A stretch of 64,000 nucleotides of DNA from Pyxidicoccus caerfyrddinensis (GCF_010894405.1 NZ_JAAIYA010000009.1:124001-188000), one strand, 5' to 3'; positions 7,256 to 17,695 are shown, counted from the stretch's first letter. The notes: generated from the letters alone by a model not told the origin. A program made the numbers and translations.

Positions 7256-8644
7256 TCAGTGCCTCACGGGCGCGGTGGGCTCCTGGCGAGTGACGGCGGC
7301 CCGGGTGGCGGCGTCGACCTTCATCGCGTCGCCATCCGGAAGCCCCAGCAGCGCGGGCGGCCGGTCCAGCCGCGGCGTGGGGCCGGTGATGATGCGGGCC
7401 GACTTGGAGAACGTCAGGTACGAGTACGCCCAGTCGAGCAGCACCGCCAGCCGGCTGCGGAAGCCTATGAGGAAGGTGATGTGGATGAGCAGCCAGGCGG
7501 CCCAGGCGGGGAAGCCGGACTGCTTGAAGCGGCGGAAGGCGATGCCCACCGCATGCCCGCGGCCAATCACCGCGTAGGAGCCGCGGTCCCAGTACTTGAA
7601 GGGCTGCAAGGGCTTGCCCATCAGCCGGTGGCGGATGTTGAGGGCAACCTGCTTGCCCATCTGCATCGCCGCGGGCGCGAGCCCCGGGACGGGCTTTCCA
7701 TCGTCCCCCATCACGGAGGCGAGGTCTCCAGCGACGAAGATGTCGTCGTGCCCGGGCACCGTCAGCTCGGGCGTCACCAGCACGCGGCCGGCGCGGTCCA
7801 GCTCCACGCCCAGCGTGCGAGCCACCGGAGAGGCGGCCACCCCCGCCGCCCACAGCACCGTGCGGGCAGGAATGTGCTCGGCGCCGATGAACACGCCCGT
7901 CTCGTCGATGTTGGTGACACGGGCGCCCGTGCGGACCTCGACGCCCAGCTTCTCCAGCGTGCGACGCGCCTTGAGGGACAAATCCTCGGGATAGACGGGC
8001 AGCACGTTGCTCACCCCCTCGATGAGGATGATGCGCGCGTCGCGAGGGTCGATGTTCTGGAAGTCACCGGGCAGGGAATGGCGGCTGATCTCCGCCAGCG
8101 AGCCCGCGAGCTCCACGCCGGTGGGGCCCGCGCCGATGATGACGAAGTTCATCAGCGCGCGGCGGGCCTCCAGGTCGGTCTCGCGCTCGGCCAGCTCGAA
8201 GGCCATCAGGATGCGGCGGCGGATTTCCACCGCGTCCTCGATGGACTTCAGCCCCGGAGCGAACCGGGCCCAGTGGTCATTGCCGAAGTAGGAGTGCGTG
8301 GCCCCGGTGGCGATGACGAGGTAGTCGTACTTCAGCTCGCCATCCGTCAGCAGCACGCGCTTGCCGACCGTGTCCACCCCTGTCACCTCCGCCAGCACCA
8401 CGCCCACGTTGTGGGGGCCCAGCAGCCCGCGCAGGGGCGCGGCAATCTCGCTCGGGCTGAGCGTCGCGGTGGCCACCTGGTACAGCAGCGGCTGGAAGAG
8501 GTGGTGGTTGTGCCGGTCCACCACCGTCACGCGCACGGGCCGCTTGTAGAGGTGCTTCGCGGCGTAGAGACCGGCGAAACCTCCGCCGAGGATGACCACA
8601 TGGGGCAGGTCTTCGCGTTTCGGGCTCACGCGGAAGAAATTCAT
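7256..8644 (-). CDS. ndh: Type II NADH dehydrogenase (NAD(P)/FAD-dependent oxidoreductase)
   Basis: A 462-residue monotopic membrane flavoprotein that oxidises NADH and reduces quinone without pumping protons. Two Rossmann motifs are clear: the FAD site HVVILGGGFAGLYAAKHL (about 14-31) and the NADH site FVIIGAGPTGVELAGSLAE (about 165-183). The FAD-binding stretch DDIFVAGDLASV is near 300. A C-terminal amphipathic or membrane stretch (AAWLLIHITFLIGFRSRLAVLLDW), typical of NDH-2, lies near 380-410. The ATG at 8644 is preceded by GGGGAGGGT; upstream in-frame codons lack homology to the family. It converges on comM with a 22-bp gap. Confidence 0.92.
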   Translation of the reverse strand: MNFFRVSPKREDLPHVVILGGGFAGLYAAKHLYKRPVRVTVVDRHNHHLFQPLLYQVATATLSPSEIAAPLRGLLGPHNVGVVLAEVTGVDTVGKRVLLTDGELKYDYLVIATGATHSYFGNDHWARFAPGLKSIEDAVEIRRRILMAFELAERETDLEARRALMNFVIIGAGPTGVELAGSLAEISRHSLPGDFQNIDPRDARIILIEGVSNVLPVYPEDLSLKARRTLEKLGVEVRTGARVTNIDETGVFIGAEHIPARTVLWAAGVAASPVARTLGVELDRAGRVLVTPELTVPGHDDIFVAGDLASVMGDDGKPVPGLAPAAMQMGKQVALNIRHRLMGKPLQPFKYWDRGSYAVIGRGHAVGIAFRRFKQSGFPAWAAWLLIHITFLIGFRSRLAVLLDWAYSYLTFSKSARIITGPTPRLDRPPALLGLPDGDAMKVDAATRAAVTRQEPTAPVRH

Positions 8645-9025
8645 ACCCTCCCCCCCAAACTTCAACGCGAAGCGCCAACTCGCGAGCGACCAGCCGGGCG
8701 CCCCCCTGGAGGCATCCAGAAGTAGAGGTGACAAGGCACTGCGCCGATGTAGGACGGGAACCCCCTCTGGCGCTGAGCATGGTGCTGGCCCGGCGGGCTC
8801 CCACGGCGCGATGCCCGCCTTCAATCCCTGACGCGGCCAGCACCCTCCGCCGCGCGGGACTCCGGCCACGCGCGTGGACGGCTCCGTGGCTTCGCTTCCG
8901 AGTGTGCACGGCCCGGCATGGCCGTTGCTCATCTGCCCGTCCGATGCGCCCGGCCCGCGGCTCGAGGCCGCGCACGTGGCGCAGCACCCACTCACAGGCA
9001 GGGCGGCGAGGGAGCCGAGGACGCG
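8645..9025. other. Divergent intergenic region between ndh and recA, no gene seen
   Basis: 381 bp holding the start regions of both genes. A 12-bp palindrome CCACGCGCGTGG is at 8866-8877, at the level expected by chance. I looked for a GTTC-containing LexA-type box ahead of recA and did not find a convincing one. Open frames crossing it look like GC-driven shadows. Confidence 0.5.
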
Positions 9026-10050
<1,025 letters not shown>

Positions 10051-10054
<4 letters not shown>

Positions 10055-10560
10055 GACGAGGCCTGCAGCGCGTCCAGGGACACCGGGAGGGGCATCCGGC
10101 GCTGGCCCGCGCACAGCACGAGGCCACCGTCTGCCCCTTCCTCCAGGAGCTGACCGAGCTGGTACTGGGCGTCGCGGGAGAAGCGCGCCCGGGCCCGGCC
10201 CTGCTTCACCATGCAGGACAGGACGCCGTCAGGGTCCACGTGCACGGTGGAGGGCTCCAGCGCCTCGGCGGTGCGGTCGCTCAAGCGAACGGAGACCCGC
10301 TCGTCCGGGGTGACGTCCACCGTGCGCACCTCGTAGGCGGCGCCCTCCACCTGGACGAAGCACCAGTCCTTGCCGATGCGCAGCTGGTAGCGGCCCTCCT
10401 CGTCCAGCACCAGGGAGCTGTTGAAGAGCTCGATGATTTTCGGGTGCTGGATGGGCTCGTCGTCGTGCCACCAGCGCAGCGTGGCGTCGAGGCGGATGCC
10501 GCTGTCCTCGCGGGTGTGCCAGCGCTTGCCAGGAGGAGGCTGTCCGGTGGGAGGTTGCAT
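10051..10560 (-). CDS. DUF1285-like protein
   Basis: A 169-residue cytoplasmic protein. The stretch at about 20-70 ([37 protein letters not shown]) and the following beta-rich region resemble DUF1285, a small two-domain family of unknown role; I am moderately sure of this. It is the last gene of the cinA/membrane protein run, 57 bp after the membrane protein, and ends against recA with overlapping stop codons. No signal peptide or catalytic motif is evident. Confidence 0.7.
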
Positions 10561-10617
10561 GGCCTCTCTTATGTGCGCGCGGGGCGCGGAGGATTCAAGC
10601 CCGTGGACCCCGGGCGC

Positions 10618-12372
10618 CTACCAGTTCCGGACAAGCTCCGTGTAGCCACGGAAGGCCACGGCGCCCCAGAAGTTCACCAGCACGCCGAGCGCCACCGCGG
10701 CCAGCACCGCGCGGTTGCGCAGCGACCAGCCGCCAACGGCAAAGAGCAACAGGAGGTAGGGCGTGTAGTCGAGGCTGAAGCGGAAGCCGAACTGCATGTA
10801 GCCGGTGTTCTGGTACAGCAGGCCCGGCAACGCGCACGCCGCCACGGTGAGCCACAGCGGCCAGTGCAGGCGCGGACGCGTCTTCGGGATGAGCAGGAAG
10901 ACGAGCAGCGGCAGCGTCAGCAACAGCGTCAGGCCATACGGGTCATAGGCGAGGCGCAGCGGCTCCAACGACACCTTCGGCAGCTTGAGGAACGCGGCCT
11001 CCAGGTTGCGCGGCAGGTACTCCCAATGGAACAGGCCCCAGTGGTCGATGTCCGCGTTGACGCGGTTGTTGAAGAGGAAGCGATGACCGAACTCTCCGGG
11101 ACGGCCGAAGCGGTAGACGTTGTACGCGGCCGCGAGCAACCCGAGGGGCGCGGCTCCCAGGGCGAACAGGCCCACCTTGCGCGCCGCGGGCTTCCAGTCG
11201 CGGCCCAGCGCCTTGAGCTGCTCCAGGCGGGACTCCGGCCCGGGACACAGGGCCTCCATGACGAAGAAGACGCCAGTGAAGAACAGCGGCGTGCGGGTCA
11301 GCGTGGCCATGGAGAAGAACAGGCCGGCGAGCACGGGCCGGTGGGCGCGCGCCGCGTTGCGCACGTAGAGACAGGTGAAGGCCACGCCCATGACCTCGGC
11401 GCTGAACCAGACCTCACCGCGGATGGCGCAGTAGAAGAACAGGGTGCCGAAGGCGAGGATGAGCGAGAGGGCGATGTTCTCGTCGCGGGTGCGAGCCGTC
11501 TCGCCCTCCTTCGCGAGGAAGCGCAGCAGCGAATAGAAGAGCGCAACCGCCAGCGCGCCGACGATGACGCCGAAGGAGGTGTCGTTGAACTGGTAGCCGT
11601 GCAGCGCGACGAAGGGCAGCATGACCACGGCGGGGAAGGACGGGAAGCTCACGAACCAGCGGTCGCTCGGGAGCGGCCGGCCCTCGCAGCGGACCTTCTC
11701 TCCGTCCACCAGCCGCACACAGGCCCAGTCCTCCAGGTTCGGCAGCACCTGCGGGTCGATGTCCAGCCGGCCGTCCAGCCACGACTGAGCCTGGTAGATG
11801 AAGTGCGGCGCCGCGCTCTGGCGCAGGAACCGCTGCGAGCTGAAGCTGGCCAGCACCACGAAGGACACGAGGAACAGCACCACCTCCACGCGGTAGGCGG
11901 ACAGCCACACGCGCAGGATGTTCAGCGGCAGGCCTCCCGAGGGCGCCGGAGTCGTGCCTCGCGGCGGGAGGGCGGAGCCGGAGGCCGGGCTCGCGCCGGC
12001 ATCGCCGTGCCCGGACGCGGAGGGCGACGGGGTCGCCGTGCCGGCCCCGGCGTTGGCACCCGTGTCGGCATGAGCGTGCGCGGAAGTGGACTCCGGCACG
12101 ACGCTGCCGCCCTTCGTGAGCGCGGACTCCGACGCGGCCGTGCCTCCCGTGCCGGCGTGCTCGGGAACGGACTTCGGCGCCGACGTGCCGCTCGTGCCGG
12201 CCTGCCCGTGCTCGGACGCAGACGCCGGTGCGGCCTTGCCCCCCGTACCGGCAGCGCGCGAATCGGAAGCGGATGCTGGCGCGGGCGTACCCTTCCCCTC
12301 GGTGGGCTCGGAGGTGCCGGCCGGGCGCGCGGGGGAGGACGGACGGGGGCGCTTGGACTTGGAGCGGCTCAT
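10618..12372 (-). CDS. Polytopic membrane protein, GT39-like, with disordered N-terminus
   Basis: A 584-residue protein. Residues about 1-140 are basic and then Ala/Ser/Gly/Pro-rich, with a repeating SEHAGTGGT-like phrase. The rest holds about ten hydrophobic helices (EVVLFLVSFVVLASF, FPAVVMLPFVALHGY, FGVIVGALAVALFYSLL and others). A first periplasmic loop and scattered Arg/Asp recall GT39/ArnT-type lipid-linked sugar transferases, but no diagnostic motif is secure. ATG and the cinA stop overlap as ATGA (12369-12372), so translation is probably coupled to cinA. The N-terminal tail is likely cytoplasmic and disordered. Confidence 0.75.
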   Translation of the reverse strand: MSRSKSKRPRPSSPARPAGTSEPTEGKGTPAPASASDSRAAGTGGKAAPASASEHGQAGTSGTSAPKSVPEHAGTGGTAASESALTKGGSVVPESTSAHAHADTGANAGAGTATPSPSASGHGDAGASPASGSALPPRGTTPAPSGGLPLNILRVWLSAYRVEVVLFLVSFVVLASFSSQRFLRQSAAPHFIYQAQSWLDGRLDIDPQVLPNLEDWACVRLVDGEKVRCEGRPLPSDRWFVSFPSFPAVVMLPFVALHGYQFNDTSFGVIVGALAVALFYSLLRFLAKEGETARTRDENIALSLILAFGTLFFYCAIRGEVWFSAEVMGVAFTCLYVRNAARAHRPVLAGLFFSMATLTRTPLFFTGVFFVMEALCPGPESRLEQLKALGRDWKPAARKVGLFALGAAPLGLLAAAYNVYRFGRPGEFGHRFLFNNRVNADIDHWGLFHWEYLPRNLEAAFLKLPKVSLEPLRLAYDPYGLTLLLTLPLLVFLLIPKTRPRLHWPLWLTVAACALPGLLYQNTGYMQFGFRFSLDYTPYLLLLFAVGGWSLRNRAVLAAVALGVLVNFWGAVAFRGYTELVRNW

Positions 12373-13640
12373 GAGGTGGCGGCCGCGGCGAGCAGGTGCT
12401 GCCGCAGCATCTCCAGCGTGTGGGAAGCGGCGAACAGGCGCACGCGGTCGCGGTCGCCGGAGAGGGTGAGGCGCTCGCAGCGGGTGGGCATCCCCTCGCC
12501 CGCCAGCGCACAGTACACGGTGCCCACCGGGTCCTCCGGCGTGCCTCCGCCCGGGCCGGCATAGCCCGTCACCGACAGGCCATACGTGGTGCCACAGACG
12601 ACGCGGACGCCCTCGGCCATGGCGATGGCCGTCTCGCGGGACACCGCCGTGTGGCGCTCCAGCACCGCGGGCGGAACGCCCACCCACGCGGTCTTCATCT
12701 TCTCCGAGTACACCACCGCGCCGCCGATGAAGACGCTGCTGGCCCCCGGCACCGCGGTGAGTTGCTGGGCGATGAGGCCGCCCGTGCAGCTCTCCGCCGC
12801 CGCCAGCGTGGCCTTCGCGCGTCCGAGCTTTTCGAGCAGCGCCGACGCGTACTCCTCCGCGTCCGCGCCGAACACGCTCGCGCCCAATACCCGACGGCAG
12901 TCCGCCTCCGCGGCGGCGAGCGCGGCGTCGGCCTCGGACTGCGAGGGCGCCTCAGCCATCAACTTGAGGTGGTTCTCCGGTGCGTGCGTGCGGAAGCCGA
13001 ACACCACCCGGGGGTGGCTCGGGGCAAGGGGCATCACCCGCTGGTCCAACACCGACTCGCCCATGCCCACCGTGCGCAGCAGCCGGAAGGCGCGGTGCAT
13101 GCGGCCGGGCTCCGCCTCCACCCACGCGCGGATGCGCGGCAGCACCTCGCCGTCCAGCAGGGCCCGGTACTCGCGCGGCACGCCGGGGAGGAAGAACAGC
13201 CGGCAGCGGCCCAGCGTGAGGATGACGAGGGGCGCGGAGCCCGCCGGGTTGCGCACCGGCTCGGAGCCCCGGGGGATGCGGGCCATGCGCAGCTGCCCCG
13301 CGTTGAGGTTGGAGGACATGCCCCGCTCGGCGTAGCGCTCGCGCAGCCAGCCGAGCACCCGGGCGTCCTCATCCATGGGCACGCCCGCGGCGGCGGCGGC
13401 ACACTCGAGCGTGAAGTCGTCCGCCGTGGGGCCCAGTCCTCCGGACACCACCACCACGTCCGCGCGCGAAGCCGCGGCCAGGAGCGCATGGGTGATGTCC
13501 GGCCGCACGTCACCTACGAGCACCACGCGCTCGACCTTCACTCCCAGGTCGAAGAGGCGGGCCTCCAGGTACGTGCTGTTCGTGTCCGTGATGAGGCCGG
13601 TGACGAGCTCGTCACCGGTGCACAGCAGCTCGACGCGCAT
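12369..13640 (-). CDS. cinA: CinA family nicotinamide mononucleotide deamidase/ADP-ribose pyrophosphatase
   Basis: A 423-residue two-domain protein of NAD-salvage or competence-linked type. The N-terminal MoCF-like COG1058 domain (about 1-170) has the signatures LLCTGDELVTGLITDTNSTY, VVVSGGLGPTADDFT and FFLPGVPREYRAL. The C-terminal amidase domain (about 260-415) has ATLAAAESCTGGLIAQQLTA, GGAVVYSEKMKT and GLSVTGYAGPGGGTPEDPVGTVY, with the Ser/Lys of the pncC deamidase site. In many bacteria cinA is just upstream of recA; here it starts an operon that runs toward recA from the other side. Confidence 0.93.
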   Translation of the reverse strand: MRVELLCTGDELVTGLITDTNSTYLEARLFDLGVKVERVVLVGDVRPDITHALLAAASRADVVVVSGGLGPTADDFTLECAAAAAGVPMDEDARVLGWLRERYAERGMSSNLNAGQLRMARIPRGSEPVRNPAGSAPLVILTLGRCRLFFLPGVPREYRALLDGEVLPRIRAWVEAEPGRMHRAFRLLRTVGMGESVLDQRVMPLAPSHPRVVFGFRTHAPENHLKLMAEAPSQSEADAALAAAEADCRRVLGASVFGADAEEYASALLEKLGRAKATLAAAESCTGGLIAQQLTAVPGASSVFIGGAVVYSEKMKTAWVGVPPAVLERHTAVSRETAIAMAEGVRVVCGTTYGLSVTGYAGPGGGTPEDPVGTVYCALAGEGMPTRCERLTLSGDRDRVRLFAASHTLEMLRQHLLAAAATS

Positions 13641-13755
13641 GGGCCGCGCATCCTAGCGGCAGCGGGCGGCGGCGGCACGGATTGAAGGAGCACCCTCCGT
13701 GCCCCAGCGACCACCGGCACAGGAGCCGCTCGGAATCCGGCCTGTTCCACCGAGC

Positions 13756-13773
13756 GGCACCGACAGCGGTGCC
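13756..13773 (-). terminator. Possible terminator after pssA
   Basis: GGCACCG-ACAG-CGGTGCC forms a 7-bp stem with a tetraloop, 14 bp downstream of the pssA stop and before cinA. There is no U-tract. A second looser pair, GGCACGGA (13674-13681) with TCCGTGCC (13696-13703), lies closer to cinA. Confidence 0.35.
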
Positions 13774-13786
13774 CCTTCCGAAGGGA

Positions 13787-14662
13787 CTACAGGTACGCGG
13801 GACCGTCGTTGCCCGGGCCGGCGTCTTCCTCGGCGTCCTCTTCGTCCTCTTCCTCGTCGTCGATGACGGAGGCCACGGCCACCGCGGCCACCGAGCCGGC
13901 GGCCACCTTGCGCGCCACCAGGTGGCTGCGCACGTGCACCGCGGACTCCACCAGGCCCACCGCCAGGTAGGCGCCGCAGCAAGCCACCAGCACCCAGGCC
14001 GGGTGGAACTGCGTGGCAATCACCACGCCGCCGAGCACCACCAGCATGAAGGCCAGCGCGCTCTTCCGGTTCGGCCGCGTGTCCTTGAAGGTGCGGTAGC
14101 GCACCGTCGACACCATCAGCAGCGACAGCCCGGCCACGGCCACGGCCATCGGCGTGGCGGCGGCCTCGCCCAGGGGCGCACCGCCCGCCGCCGCGTGGTG
14201 GGAGATGATGACCGACACCAGCATGCCCGCGGCCACCGGGATGGGCAGCCCCACGAAGAAGCGCCCACCGCCGCCGTGCGGGTTGCGCGCCGCCAGCACG
14301 TTGAAGCGCGCCAGCCGCATCGCGCCGCACGCGGCGAACGCGAAGGAGATGAACAGGCCCGCGAAGCCCAGCGGCGCGAGCGCCCACTTGTAGACCAGCA
14401 GGCCCGGCGCGGCTCCGAACGAGATGACGTCCGCCAGGCTGTCGAGCTGCACGCCGAAGTCGCTCTGCGTCTTCGTCAGGCGGGCCACCCGGCCGTCGCA
14501 CCCGTCGAAGAACATGGCGAAGAAGATGGCCAGGGCCGCCTGGTAGAGCTGCACGGGGCCGGCCTCGCCCGTGCACAGGGTGATGGCATAGAAGCCACAG
14601 AAGATGGACGTGACGGTGAAAAGGTTCGGGAGCACGAACATCAGTTTCCGCAGCTTCATCAT
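13787..14662 (-). CDS. pssA: CDP-diacylglycerol--serine O-phosphatidyltransferase
   Basis: A 291-residue inner-membrane enzyme making phosphatidylserine from CDP-diacylglycerol and serine, the first step to phosphatidylethanolamine. The CDP-alcohol phosphatidyltransferase motif is complete at about 52-75: DG-x2-AR-x8-G-x3-D-x3-D, seen as DGRVAR then GVQLDSLAD. About seven hydrophobic helices follow. The tail from about 235 is unusual: an extra helix, then an acidic run (DDEEEDEEDAEEDAG) not needed by the family. Two ATGs in tandem (14662 and 14659) follow GAGGGA closely; either may serve. Confidence 0.92.
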   Translation of the reverse strand: MMKLRKLMFVLPNLFTVTSIFCGFYAITLCTGEAGPVQLYQAALAIFFAMFFDGCDGRVARLTKTQSDFGVQLDSLADVISFGAAPGLLVYKWALAPLGFAGLFISFAFAACGAMRLARFNVLAARNPHGGGGRFFVGLPIPVAAGMLVSVIISHHAAAGGAPLGEAAATPMAVAVAGLSLLMVSTVRYRTFKDTRPNRKSALAFMLVVLGGVVIATQFHPAWVLVACCGAYLAVGLVESAVHVRSHLVARKVAAGSVAAVAVASVIDDEEEDEEDAEEDAGPGNDGPAYL

Positions 14663-14775
14663 TCCCTCGACTTCCTCTGATGCCCGTGAGTTCCGGCAAC
14701 AGGACGGCGGGTGAACCGACCTTAGCAGGGTTTTATTTGCGCCAACGTCACCCTGGGGTCCGTTATGGAGGCGGA

Positions 14776-15894
14776 ATGGATGCTTGGCGGTGGGGCGTGT
14801 GGGTGCTGGTCGCCGTGCTCGCCCTGGTGCTATGGAACGTCGTGTGGGTCGCGGCCGTCCGGCGGTGGTACCGCCTCAGGGCGGAGCCGCCCCAGACCCT
14901 CCGCGTGCGGTGCGACGACGGCTGGGAGCTGACCATCCACGCGCGGCGCGCGCCGGTGCGCCGCTTCGAGGAGCCGGTGCTGCTGTGCCATGGGCTGGCC
15001 GCCAACCGGTTCACCTTCGACTTCGAGCCCCCCTACTCCGTGGCCCACTACCTGGCCGACGCCGGCTTCGACTGCTTCAGCGTCGAGTGGCGCGGCACCG
15101 GGCACTCGCGCCAGCCGCCCCAGGGCCGGCGGTACACGGACTTCACCATCGACGACCACATCCTCCATGACGGGCCGGCGCTGCTGGAATTGGCGTTGAA
15201 GGAGACGGGGGCGAAGCGGGCCTTCTGGCTCGGCCACTCGCTGGGGGGGCTGGTGGGCTACGGGGTGGCGCAGGGACCCGAGGGGCCGAAGCTGGCCGGA
15301 CTGCTCACCCTGGGCGCCCCCGTGCACTTCAAGTCCGGGCCCCTGATGCGCGCGCTCATCTCCCTGGGTGTGCGCGCCGCGTGGCCCGCGCGCTTCCGGC
15401 AGGAGTGGATGAGCGCCAGCCTCGCGCCCTTCCTCGGCTACATCACCCTGCCCCTCTCGGACCTGATGGTGAACCCCGCGCACATCCCCCCGCGCATCCA
15501 GCGGCAGGTCTACGCGAACATGATGGCGTCGATGAGCCGCAAGGTGCTGCTCCAGTTCCAGGACTGGATAGAGCACGACGCGTTCCGCTCCTTCGACCGC
15601 GCCACGGACTGGCGCGCGGGCATCTCTCGCTTGCAGCTTCCGCTGCTCGTCATGGGCGGCAGCTCGGACCGGCTGGCCACGGCGGAGAACGTGGAGTCCC
15701 AGTTCGCGCTTGCCACCGCTCCGGACCGCGCGCTGCACATCTTCGGGAAGGACCGCGGCGACAAGATGGACTACGGGCACGGCGACCTCATCTTCGGCGC
15801 CGGTGCGCCCCAGGAGGTCTACCCGCTCATCCGCGAGTGGCTGGAGCGCCATGCCACGCGGCTTCCCTCCGAGGACGTGCCGCCTCCGGCCTGA
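14776..15894 (+). CDS. Membrane-anchored alpha/beta hydrolase
   Basis: A 372-residue protein with an N-terminal signal anchor (residues about 5-27, WGVWVLVAVLALVLWNVVWV). An alpha/beta-hydrolase domain follows: oxyanion-region LLCHGLAANRFTFDF near 70-85, strand VEWRGTGHSRQP, and the nucleophile elbow FWLGHSLGGLVGYG near 155-168 with the catalytic serine. The Asp (GGSSDRLATAENV) and a late His (MDYGHGDLIFG) complete a plausible triad. It resembles PHA/PHB-synthase-like and lipase-type hydrolases; the substrate is unknown. Start chosen because GGAGG lies about 5 nt before the ATG at 14776. Confidence 0.85.
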   Translation: MDAWRWGVWVLVAVLALVLWNVVWVAAVRRWYRLRAEPPQTLRVRCDDGWELTIHARRAPVRRFEEPVLLCHGLAANRFTFDFEPPYSVAHYLADAGFDCFSVEWRGTGHSRQPPQGRRYTDFTIDDHILHDGPALLELALKETGAKRAFWLGHSLGGLVGYGVAQGPEGPKLAGLLTLGAPVHFKSGPLMRALISLGVRAAWPARFRQEWMSASLAPFLGYITLPLSDLMVNPAHIPPRIQRQVYANMMASMSRKVLLQFQDWIEHDAFRSFDRATDWRAGISRLQLPLLVMGGSSDRLATAENVESQFALATAPDRALHIFGKDRGDKMDYGHGDLIFGAGAPQEVYPLIREWLERHATRLPSEDVPPPA

Positions 15895-15930
15895 GGTCCG
15901 CACCGTTCATCCGCTGACCGCGCGCAGTGC

Positions 15931-17433
15931 TCAGCGTGGCGCGGCTGGCTTCTCCGCACGGCCCGCGACGCAGGAGGACGGCAGGCCCCGCGCGTCCTCC
16001 GAGCGCACGCGCTCCAGACTCACGCGCGTGGTGCCCTGGCAGTCGGCCCAGACGAGCCCGTCCGCGAGTCCGCTCGCGGTGAGCACGTCCACCCGCAGCT
16101 CACCCTGGCCCATGGCCGTCATGGCCGCTCCGGCGCCGTCGATGACCACCTCCGTGGCCTCCAGCCGGGCCTGCGTGTCCACCGCCAGTCCCGAGTACCG
16201 GCACCCGCGCAGCTCCGCGTCGCGCAGCTTCACGTGGGCCGCCTGTGCCGCCAGGATGCACGAGCCCTCCACGTCGCGCACCACCACGCCCTCCACGTCC
16301 GCCTCCACCTCGCGGAGCTGCAGGCCATCCCCGGCCGAGCCATCCGCCGAGCGCACCCGGAGGATGGTGCCATCGCGCAGCCGCAGCCTTCCGTGCAGGG
16401 CCGACAGGCCGTACTCGGCGGAGCCGTCCACGCGGAAGCGCTGGACCTGGAGGTCCCCACCCACGAGCTGGAGCCCGCCATAGTCGCCGCTGTCCCGCAC
16501 CACCACGTCCTCCAGCACGCCCTTGGAGCCCACCACGCCCAGGCCGGCGCGGACGGCACGCACCGAGGTGAAGCGCCGCACTTCCAACCTCATCGCCCGG
16601 GTGGCCGACAGGGCGTACTCGTGCCCCGTTACCTGCGCGTCCTCGAGGAGCAGCACTCCGTCCACGACGGAGAAGGCGGAGCCCTTGCCTCCCTCCGCCA
16701 CTGCGTGCCGTACGTCCGCGTGCCCTCCGTCCACGCCGAGCGCCGAGTCCGGGCCGAAGAACTTCACGTCCTCCAGCTCCACGCGGGCCCCGGCCCCGCG
16801 CACCCGCACCGCGCGCCGGTAGGGCCCGTTGAAGGCGCTGGCGGTGATGCGTGCCTCGACCGCATGGGCCTGGGACTCGGGTGCGCGTGGAGCGGCCTCC
16901 AGCAGCACCCCGGTGCCTCCCGATTCGGTCGCCTCGAAGCGGCCCGCCTGCACCTCCAGTCGCCCGGCCTCCACCCGCACCGCACCCGTCCGTTGTCCGC
17001 TGAAGCCCACCCGCTCCAGCCGCACCCGCCCGCCCCCCACCTCCAGCCCCCAGCCCCCTCCCCGCACCGCGAGGTCCACGAGCGCCGCGTCCCGGCTCGC
17101 CCGCAGCACCGGTGCTTCCGCCCCTTCCGTGGCCAGCACCGAGGCCGGCCCCTGCCCCTCCAGCCGTACGCCCTCCGGCAGCGTGAAGGGGCCCGTGTAC
17201 GTCCCCGCCCCCAGATGCACCGTGAGCGGACCGGGCCGGATCAGCGCCTCGGCCAGCGAGCGGAGGGGCTGCTCCCGCGTGCCATCCCCGGGCCCGCTAC
17301 CCGCCGCGTCCACCCACACGTGGGTGCGGGTCTCCCCGCCAGGACGGATCACCTCGCGGGGCGACGGGGCCCGGCAGGTACACAACATGAGGATCAGCGG
17401 GAGGACCGTTCGGAAGCGCACGCAGTCGGGCAC
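15931..17433 (-). CDS. Lipoprotein with right-handed parallel beta-helix (DUF1565-like)
   Basis: A 500-residue predicted lipoprotein. The signal peptide ends in a lipobox (LILMLC-T). DUF1565-like start of a beta-helix is at about 40-85 (VWVDAAGSGPGDGTREQPLRS, LGAGTYTGPFTLPEGVRLEG). About fifteen irregular coils of 20-25 residues follow, rich in LxVxxxR and VEAxxA steps. Such helices often bind or cleave polysaccharide, but no catalytic set is obvious. GTG at 17433 is preferred over two upstream GTGs since GGGGAGG lies 7 nt before it. It is divergent from the HU gene. Confidence 0.82.
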   Translation of the reverse strand: MPDCVRFRTVLPLILMLCTCRAPSPREVIRPGGETRTHVWVDAAGSGPGDGTREQPLRSLAEALIRPGPLTVHLGAGTYTGPFTLPEGVRLEGQGPASVLATEGAEAPVLRASRDAALVDLAVRGGGWGLEVGGGRVRLERVGFSGQRTGAVRVEAGRLEVQAGRFEATESGGTGVLLEAAPRAPESQAHAVEARITASAFNGPYRRAVRVRGAGARVELEDVKFFGPDSALGVDGGHADVRHAVAEGGKGSAFSVVDGVLLLEDAQVTGHEYALSATRAMRLEVRRFTSVRAVRAGLGVVGSKGVLEDVVVRDSGDYGGLQLVGGDLQVQRFRVDGSAEYGLSALHGRLRLRDGTILRVRSADGSAGDGLQLREVEADVEGVVVRDVEGSCILAAQAAHVKLRDAELRGCRYSGLAVDTQARLEATEVVIDGAGAAMTAMGQGELRVDVLTASGLADGLVWADCQGTTRVSLERVRSEDARGLPSSCVAGRAEKPAAPR

Positions 17434-17629
17434 TCTAGCGCCTCCCCGCACGGTCACGCGGGAATGCGATCAGCACTACCCGCCAAGTGATCAATATTCC
17501 AAAGACTTTCCTCCAATCACGATCACACACCCCACTCAAAACCTCACTGCGGGTGGAGTGTTGGAATGTGACACGCGCGACGGACTTCTCCTCTGTAAGC
17601 CCGCTGTTTCAGAGAGCCAACTTTTCGTC

Positions 17630-17653
17630 CCGAGGCCGATTTTCCGGCCTCGG
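17630..17653. promoter_or_regulatory. 9-bp GC-rich inverted repeat upstream of the HU promoter
   Basis: CCGAGGCCG-ATTTTC-CGGCCTCGG lies 14 bp before the -35 box of the HU gene in an otherwise AT-rich region. It could be an operator. It could also end a short transcript from the AT-rich stretch 17480-17630, but no U-tract follows. Confidence 0.35.
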
Positions 17654-17666
17654 AGCGCGGCCAGCA

Positions 17667-17695
17667 TTGACAGGGAAAAGAGCGATTTGTTACCA
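17667..17695 (+). promoter_or_regulatory. Candidate promoter of the HU-type gene
   Basis: A consensus -35 TTGACA (17667-17672) and weak -10 TTACCA preceded by TTG (17690-17695) are spaced by 17 bp. They lie 53 bp before the ATG. The gene's GGAGGGG ribosome site is at 17738-17744. Confidence 0.45.

Noticed and set aside
8866-8877. 12-bp palindrome CCACGCGCGTGG before recA
   Set aside because: Palindromes of this length are expected several times in 64 kb of this composition.
8645-9025. LexA box before recA
   Set aside because: No GTTC-type inverted site of the expected form was found by eye.
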